This document shows, piece after piece, positions 31,257 through 34,763 of a stretch of DNA of 34,763 nt. Each line of letters opens with the position of its first letter. The first letter of the stretch is position 1. The notes below the pieces were generated by a model, which saw nothing but the letters and a program-made list of their open reading frames with translations, made no database searches and was not told the DNA's origin. Source of the stretch: DATBMY01 sp036554605 (lineage in GTDB: Bacteria > Acidobacteriota > Blastocatellia > UBA7656); assembly GCA_036554605.1 (NCBI GenBank), contig DATBMY010000198.1:1-34763 (forward strand), given 5' to 3'. Made by a program: the position numbers and the translations under genes.

Positions 31257-31853
31257 ATGAAGCAAATGGTTCGGGTAGTAGTCTGCTCTTTTTTGCTGGC
31301 TGGCAGCCTAGTTAATGGGCAAATATCGAGCCCCGGGTTCATTCTGCTGCTTGGGAATCTCGGCACGGCTAAAGGACTGTTAATACCGGAAGCGGAGCGC
31401 GCTAGACTGCTTCCTAAACCTGAGCAGGTGCTCATCAACGCGAGCTACGCCATATCAAAATTCAATCAGGAGATGGTCAAAGAATTTGGAAAGATATGGA
31501 GACAATCGGGCAACGGTTCTGGTCACACCGAAGGCGTAGTCCTGATACTGAGGATGGCCGACGGGACATACTCGGCAAGGTCGCAGGGCGCAACAAACGA
31601 GTTTAAGAGGTTCACCTTCAGATGGCACCCCGCCGCAATCGCTATTGTCCACACGCACCCCAACACATCAGACCCGAGGCCCCAACTCGACGACATCAGA
31701 GTCGCTGATAAGTACGGCGTGCCGGTCTTCACTATTACGGCGCAAGGTATGTATGTTTACGATCCCTCAACGAAGAAGATAAGCCTTGTTATAAGCGGTG
31801 TTGATTGGCTCGACGCACGAAAATTGGAGTCAGCTATTGCTAAAAGAATTTAA
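31257..31853 (+). CDS. Exported JAB/JAMM-like (DUF4329-type) protein
   Basis: 198 residues from the ATG at 31257, which puts a signal peptide first (MVRVVVCSFLLAGSLVNGQ); a TTG 30 bases upstream gives an unlikely extension. The C-terminal half holds a JAMM zinc motif, VHTHPNTSDPRPQLDDIRVAD. H132, H134 and D146 fit HxHP...D, but the conserved Ser is Gln (Q143). VPVFTITAQGMYVYDP after it is like DUF4329/JAB domains. Such domains are metal-dependent isopeptidases or peptidase-like, and this one is exported. It follows a LytTR-type operator and precedes the receptor gene. The poly-G before the start (GGGGGGG) acts as Shine-Dalgarno. Confidence 0.82.
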   Translation: MKQMVRVVVCSFLLAGSLVNGQISSPGFILLLGNLGTAKGLLIPEAERARLLPKPEQVLINASYAISKFNQEMVKEFGKIWRQSGNGSGHTEGVVLILRMADGTYSARSQGATNEFKRFTFRWHPAAIAIVHTHPNTSDPRPQLDDIRVADKYGVPVFTITAQGMYVYDPSTKKISLVISGVDWLDARKLESAIAKRI

Positions 31854-31891
31854 AGAGATATTGTGGCGGAGGGCGCGTGATCTCGAAACGG

Positions 31892-31949
31892 CCCGTCATG
31901 TAATTCGGCCCGCTCGTCACATCCGGTGATTGATTCATCCCAAATCTGT
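31892..31949 (+). promoter_or_regulatory. Candidate LytTR operator, copy B (upstream of TonB-dependent receptor)
   Basis: CCCGTCA (31892-31898) and CTCGTCA (31913-31919), starts 21 bp apart, then ATTCATCCCAAATCTGT at 31933-31949, the same spacing as copy A. CTAAACT follows at 31972-31978, 39 bp after the start of that block (38 bp in copy A). It is about 174 bp before the receptor ATG. Confidence 0.6.
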
Positions 31950-32092
31950 ACCGCCTCCGGCGAAGCTCCACCTAAACTTTGCGCACGATTCCGTATTGCG
32001 AACAGCCCGTTGCTCTTGGTCACGGGTAAGGGGAAATTCTGTCGAAGCCCCGGACCGCGGCCGATAGCACAAGCACACTTCAGGAGGCACAG

Positions 32093-34763
32093 ATGAGTGT
32101 TTTCAAGATGAGCAAAAGAGCGAGGAGAGTAACGGACGCGCTAAAAGTAAGCGTTCTTGTAATCTCTCTTCTGCTGTCGCAAGGCGCGACGGCCGCTTTT
32201 GCCCAGACTGAAACCGGATCGATACGGGGGACCGTGACCGACCCGCAAGGGGCGGTAGTATCCGGAGCGACAGTCGTGGCGAGAGCGGTTGAGACCGGCG
32301 CCGAGCGGCGTACTACCACTACAGACGAAGGCACCTACATACTTTCAAACATGAAGCCTGGGCTTTACGACGTTACTATCGAAGCCTCTGGCTTCGCTGC
32401 GAATACAAAGAGAGCGCAGGTGACGGTCGGCACACCGCTTGCCCTCGATTTCGATCTCTCGGCGCAGGCTACGTCCGAACAGGTCACCGTCATAGCGGGC
32501 GAGAGCGGCGTCGCGGTCAATACCGAGACGCAGATGCTGTCGAACGTCGTGAGCGAGCGCCAGATAGTCGAACTGCCGACGCTCACTCGCAATCCCTATG
32601 CGCTCGTGCAGATAGCTGGCAACGTCTCGCCCGGCGACGAAAGCGACCCGGACGGCGCGGCCGGACGAGGTGTGGGATTCTCGATCAACGGACAGCGCTC
32701 GGCCTCGACCAACATACTGCTCGACGGGACGGACAACAATGATCAGTTCACCGCCACCGTAGGCCAGAGCGTACCGCTCGACGCCGTGCAGGAGTTCCAG
32801 GTAATCACAAGCAACTTCTCGGCCGAGTTTGGGCGAGCTACTGGCGGCATAGTCAACGTGGCGACCAAATCGGGGACGAACGATTTCCACGGGACCGTCT
32901 ATGAGTTCAATCGCGTCTCCCGGCTTGCGGCCACCGGCTTCAACGACAACGCCATAGGAGCCAGGAAGGGCGTCTTCACGCGCAACCAGTTCGGCTATGC
33001 GGTTGGCGGCCCGGTGATCAAAGACAAGCTATTCTTCTTCAACAGCACCGAGTGGATTCGCGTGCGAAGCACAACACCTTTCAGCTCGCTCGTTCCCACT
33101 CCGGAATTCCTGGCACAGACGTCGGCGATCACTCGCGACTTCTTCGGCGCTTATCAACTCGGCACCCCGATCAACGGGCGCACTTTTCGTCGAGCCGACA
33201 TCACGGGCGCAAACCCCACCGGGCCGTTCGCGGACCTGCCGGGGGGCCTGCCCATATTCGGCGAAGTAATCCGTCAGCTTCCGGCCGACGCCGGAGGCGG
33301 GCTGCCTCAGAATACGTACCTGCTGGTGGGGCGGGGCGACTGGAACATAAGCGACAGGACGCAGCTTTATGGCCGGTACGCGCTCGAAAACCAGAATTTC
33401 TTCGAAGGCACCGTAGGCTTCAGCCCCTGGGCGGGGTTTGACACGGGCGGCACTGCCCGCAACAACAACATCCTTCTATCGGTGACTCACACGATCAACC
33501 CGCGATGGGTCTCCCAATCGAAGGTGGCCTACAGCCGTCAGAACACGCAGTCGCCCCTGGGCGAGCAACTGCCTGGACCGACCCTCTACCTGAGAGCGGC
33601 TTCGACCGCGGTGAGCGGCGTGCCGATTGCCCTGCCGGGCTATCTGCCGTTCACGCCGGGGCTCGCCATTCCGTCGGGCGGCCCGCAAAACCTCATACAG
33701 TTCAACGAGGATTTGAACTACTCGCGCGGGGCGCACACTTTCCGGTTCGGCGGGCAGTATATTTATATCCAGTCGAATCGCACGTTCGGCGCATTCCTCA
33801 ATTCGGTGCAGACGCTGGGCAGCAATCTCGGCAACGCGCTTGATAACCTGATTACCGGAAACCTGCTCAGCTTCCAGGGAGCGATTGATCCGCAGGGCGG
33901 GTTCCCCGGCGATACGGTTACGCTGCCGGCCGGGCCGCCCAACTTCAGCCGTTCGAATCGCTACCACGAATGGGCGATCTACTTCAACGATTCGTGGAAA
34001 GTTCGTCCGACCTTCACGCTCAACCTGGGTCTGCGCTACGAATACTACGGCGTGCAGCACAACAACAGGGAAGAGCTTGACTCGAACTTCTACTTTGGCC
34101 CGGGCGCTACGATTCAAGAGCAGATAGCGAACGGTCAGGTCTTCAGGGCTCCCGATAGCCCGATAGGCGCGCTGTGGAAGCCGGATAAGAATAACTTCGC
34201 GCCGCGCGTAGGCTTTGCGTGGGACATCTTCGGCGACGGCAACACGAGCCTTCGCGGCGGCTACGGCATGGCCTACGAGCGCAACTTCGGCAACGTCACC
34301 TTCAACGTTATCCAGAACCCGCCCAACTACGCGGTAGTTGCGCTGACGGCCGGGTCGGATGTCGACGAGTTATTCATTACCCGCGACAACGCAGGGCCAC
34401 TTGCGGGCACCGGCGCAGCGGTGCTGCCGCGCACGAGCCTGCGCATGGTCAACCCGAACATAGTCAACGCCTACGCCCATTTCTGGAGCGTGGCTGTAGA
34501 GCGCAGGATATTCCGCGGCGTGGCGTCAGCAGAGTATTCGGGCTCGGCCGGTCGCGATCTTTACGACTTGACGGACCCGAACCGTCCGGGAACGGGCAAT
34601 GTGTTTCTCGGAATCCCCTGCGACCCGACCAACATATTCAGTTGCTCGGCACGGCTCAACACCCAGTACTCGAATCTCAACACGCGCGGGAACCTCGGGT
34701 TTTCGAACTACAACGGGCTGACGCTCGGCTACGAGAGCCCGTTTATGGAGAACATAGGGCTTC
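32093..34763 (+). CDS. TonB-dependent receptor with N-terminal carboxypeptidase-regulatory domain (partial)
   Basis: 890 residues before the window ends; the C-terminus is missing. A signal peptide (about 10-40, VSVLVISLLLSQGATAAFA) precedes a Cna-B/CarboxypepD_reg-like domain (about 42-120: GSIRGTVTDPQGAVVSGATV, YILSNMKPGLYDVTIEASGF). Next come the plug (VPLDAVQEFQVITSNFSAEFGRATGGIVNVATKSG) and strands of the outer-membrane beta-barrel (GLRYEYYGVQ, GNTSLRGGYGMAYER). This OmpA-like/TonB-type architecture is abundant in acidobacteria. The ligand is unknown. AGGAGG lies just before the ATG, preceded by a 14-base string shared with the partial gene at 128. The reading frame is open throughout, with no interruption. 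Confidence 0.9.
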   Translation, partial: MSVFKMSKRARRVTDALKVSVLVISLLLSQGATAAFAQTETGSIRGTVTDPQGAVVSGATVVARAVETGAERRTTTTDEGTYILSNMKPGLYDVTIEASGFAANTKRAQVTVGTPLALDFDLSAQATSEQVTVIAGESGVAVNTETQMLSNVVSERQIVELPTLTRNPYALVQIAGNVSPGDESDPDGAAGRGVGFSINGQRSASTNILLDGTDNNDQFTATVGQSVPLDAVQEFQVITSNFSAEFGRATGGIVNVATKSGTNDFHGTVYEFNRVSRLAATGFNDNAIGARKGVFTRNQFGYAVGGPVIKDKLFFFNSTEWIRVRSTTPFSSLVPTPEFLAQTSAITRDFFGAYQLGTPINGRTFRRADITGANPTGPFADLPGGLPIFGEVIRQLPADAGGGLPQNTYLLVGRGDWNISDRTQLYGRYALENQNFFEGTVGFSPWAGFDTGGTARNNNILLSVTHTINPRWVSQSKVAYSRQNTQSPLGEQLPGPTLYLRAASTAVSGVPIALPGYLPFTPGLAIPSGGPQNLIQFNEDLNYSRGAHTFRFGGQYIYIQSNRTFGAFLNSVQTLGSNLGNALDNLITGNLLSFQGAIDPQGGFPGDTVTLPAGPPNFSRSNRYHEWAIYFNDSWKVRPTFTLNLGLRYEYYGVQHNNREELDSNFYFGPGATIQEQIANGQVFRAPDSPIGALWKPDKNNFAPRVGFAWDIFGDGNTSLRGGYGMAYERNFGNVTFNVIQNPPNYAVVALTAGSDVDELFITRDNAGPLAGTGAAVLPRTSLRMVNPNIVNAYAHFWSVAVERRIFRGVASAEYSGSAGRDLYDLTDPNRPGTGNVFLGIPCDPTNIFSCSARLNTQYSNLNTRGNLGFSNYNGLTLGYESPFMENIGL

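Noticed and set aside
1..34763. tRNA, rRNA, CRISPR, insertion sequence, integrase or prophage
   Set aside because: No cloverleaf, repeat-spacer array or transposase/integrase coding sequence was seen. The muramidase is the only phage-type gene.

Overview
The window is a GC-rich stretch of bacterial chromosome with no rRNA, tRNA, CRISPR array or transposase gene that I can see. Three features together suggest an acidobacterium, most likely of the Blastocatellia type: a TonB-dependent receptor with an N-terminal carboxypeptidase-regulatory (Cna-B-like) domain, a DUF3857/transglutaminase protein, and dispersed hairpin and palindromic repeats between genes. This placement is an inference from gene content, not a marker-gene assignment.

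Layout. 1-128 is the start of an exported protein read leftwards, behind a structured leader. 363-2872 (minus) is a three-gene bacterial microcompartment (BMC) satellite operon: a hexameric shell protein, an acylating aldehyde dehydrogenase with a targeting-helix-like insert, and an unknown 121-residue protein. 3190-4146 (minus) is an F420-type luciferase-like oxidoreductase, divergent from a plus-strand housekeeping run: RodZ-like protein, serine hydroxymethyltransferase, DinG-like helicase and an endolysin-like muramidase (4339-9542). 9588-14689 (minus) holds a DUF3857/transglutaminase protein and an M16 peptidase pair. A 355-bp near-perfect palindrome with 66-nt arms (14753-15107) lies just upstream of the M16 promoter.

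15121-23700 (minus) is a tightly packed run: SpeD (AdoMet decarboxylase), a DUF4178/zinc-ribbon membrane protein, a 58-residue membrane peptide, DUF350, a membrane-anchored spermidine-synthase-like protein, a secreted triple-repeat protein, a Tat-exported flavoprotein and two polytopic membrane proteins. It looks like a membrane-centred polyamine module. 23810-28739 (minus) adds a coiled-coil M15-like protein, a small beta-rich protein, a Tat-exported RidA, and then the most unusual group. That group is a DUF4157-like HExxH protein, a glutamine-synthetase-fold amidoligase resembling the Pup ligase PafA, an M15-type peptidase homolog with Asn in place of the usual zinc-binding Asp, and a class-A beta-lactamase-like serine hydrolase. 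It resembles an amide-bond making and breaking pathway.

29094-34763 (plus) is a LytS-type histidine kinase, a LytTR response regulator, a secreted JAMM-like protein and a TonB-dependent receptor cut by the window end. Three copies of a direct repeat (YYCGTCA, 14 bp, CTCGTCA; 21-bp period) lie upstream of the kinase, the JAMM-like gene and the receptor gene. They fit a self-contained LytTR regulon.
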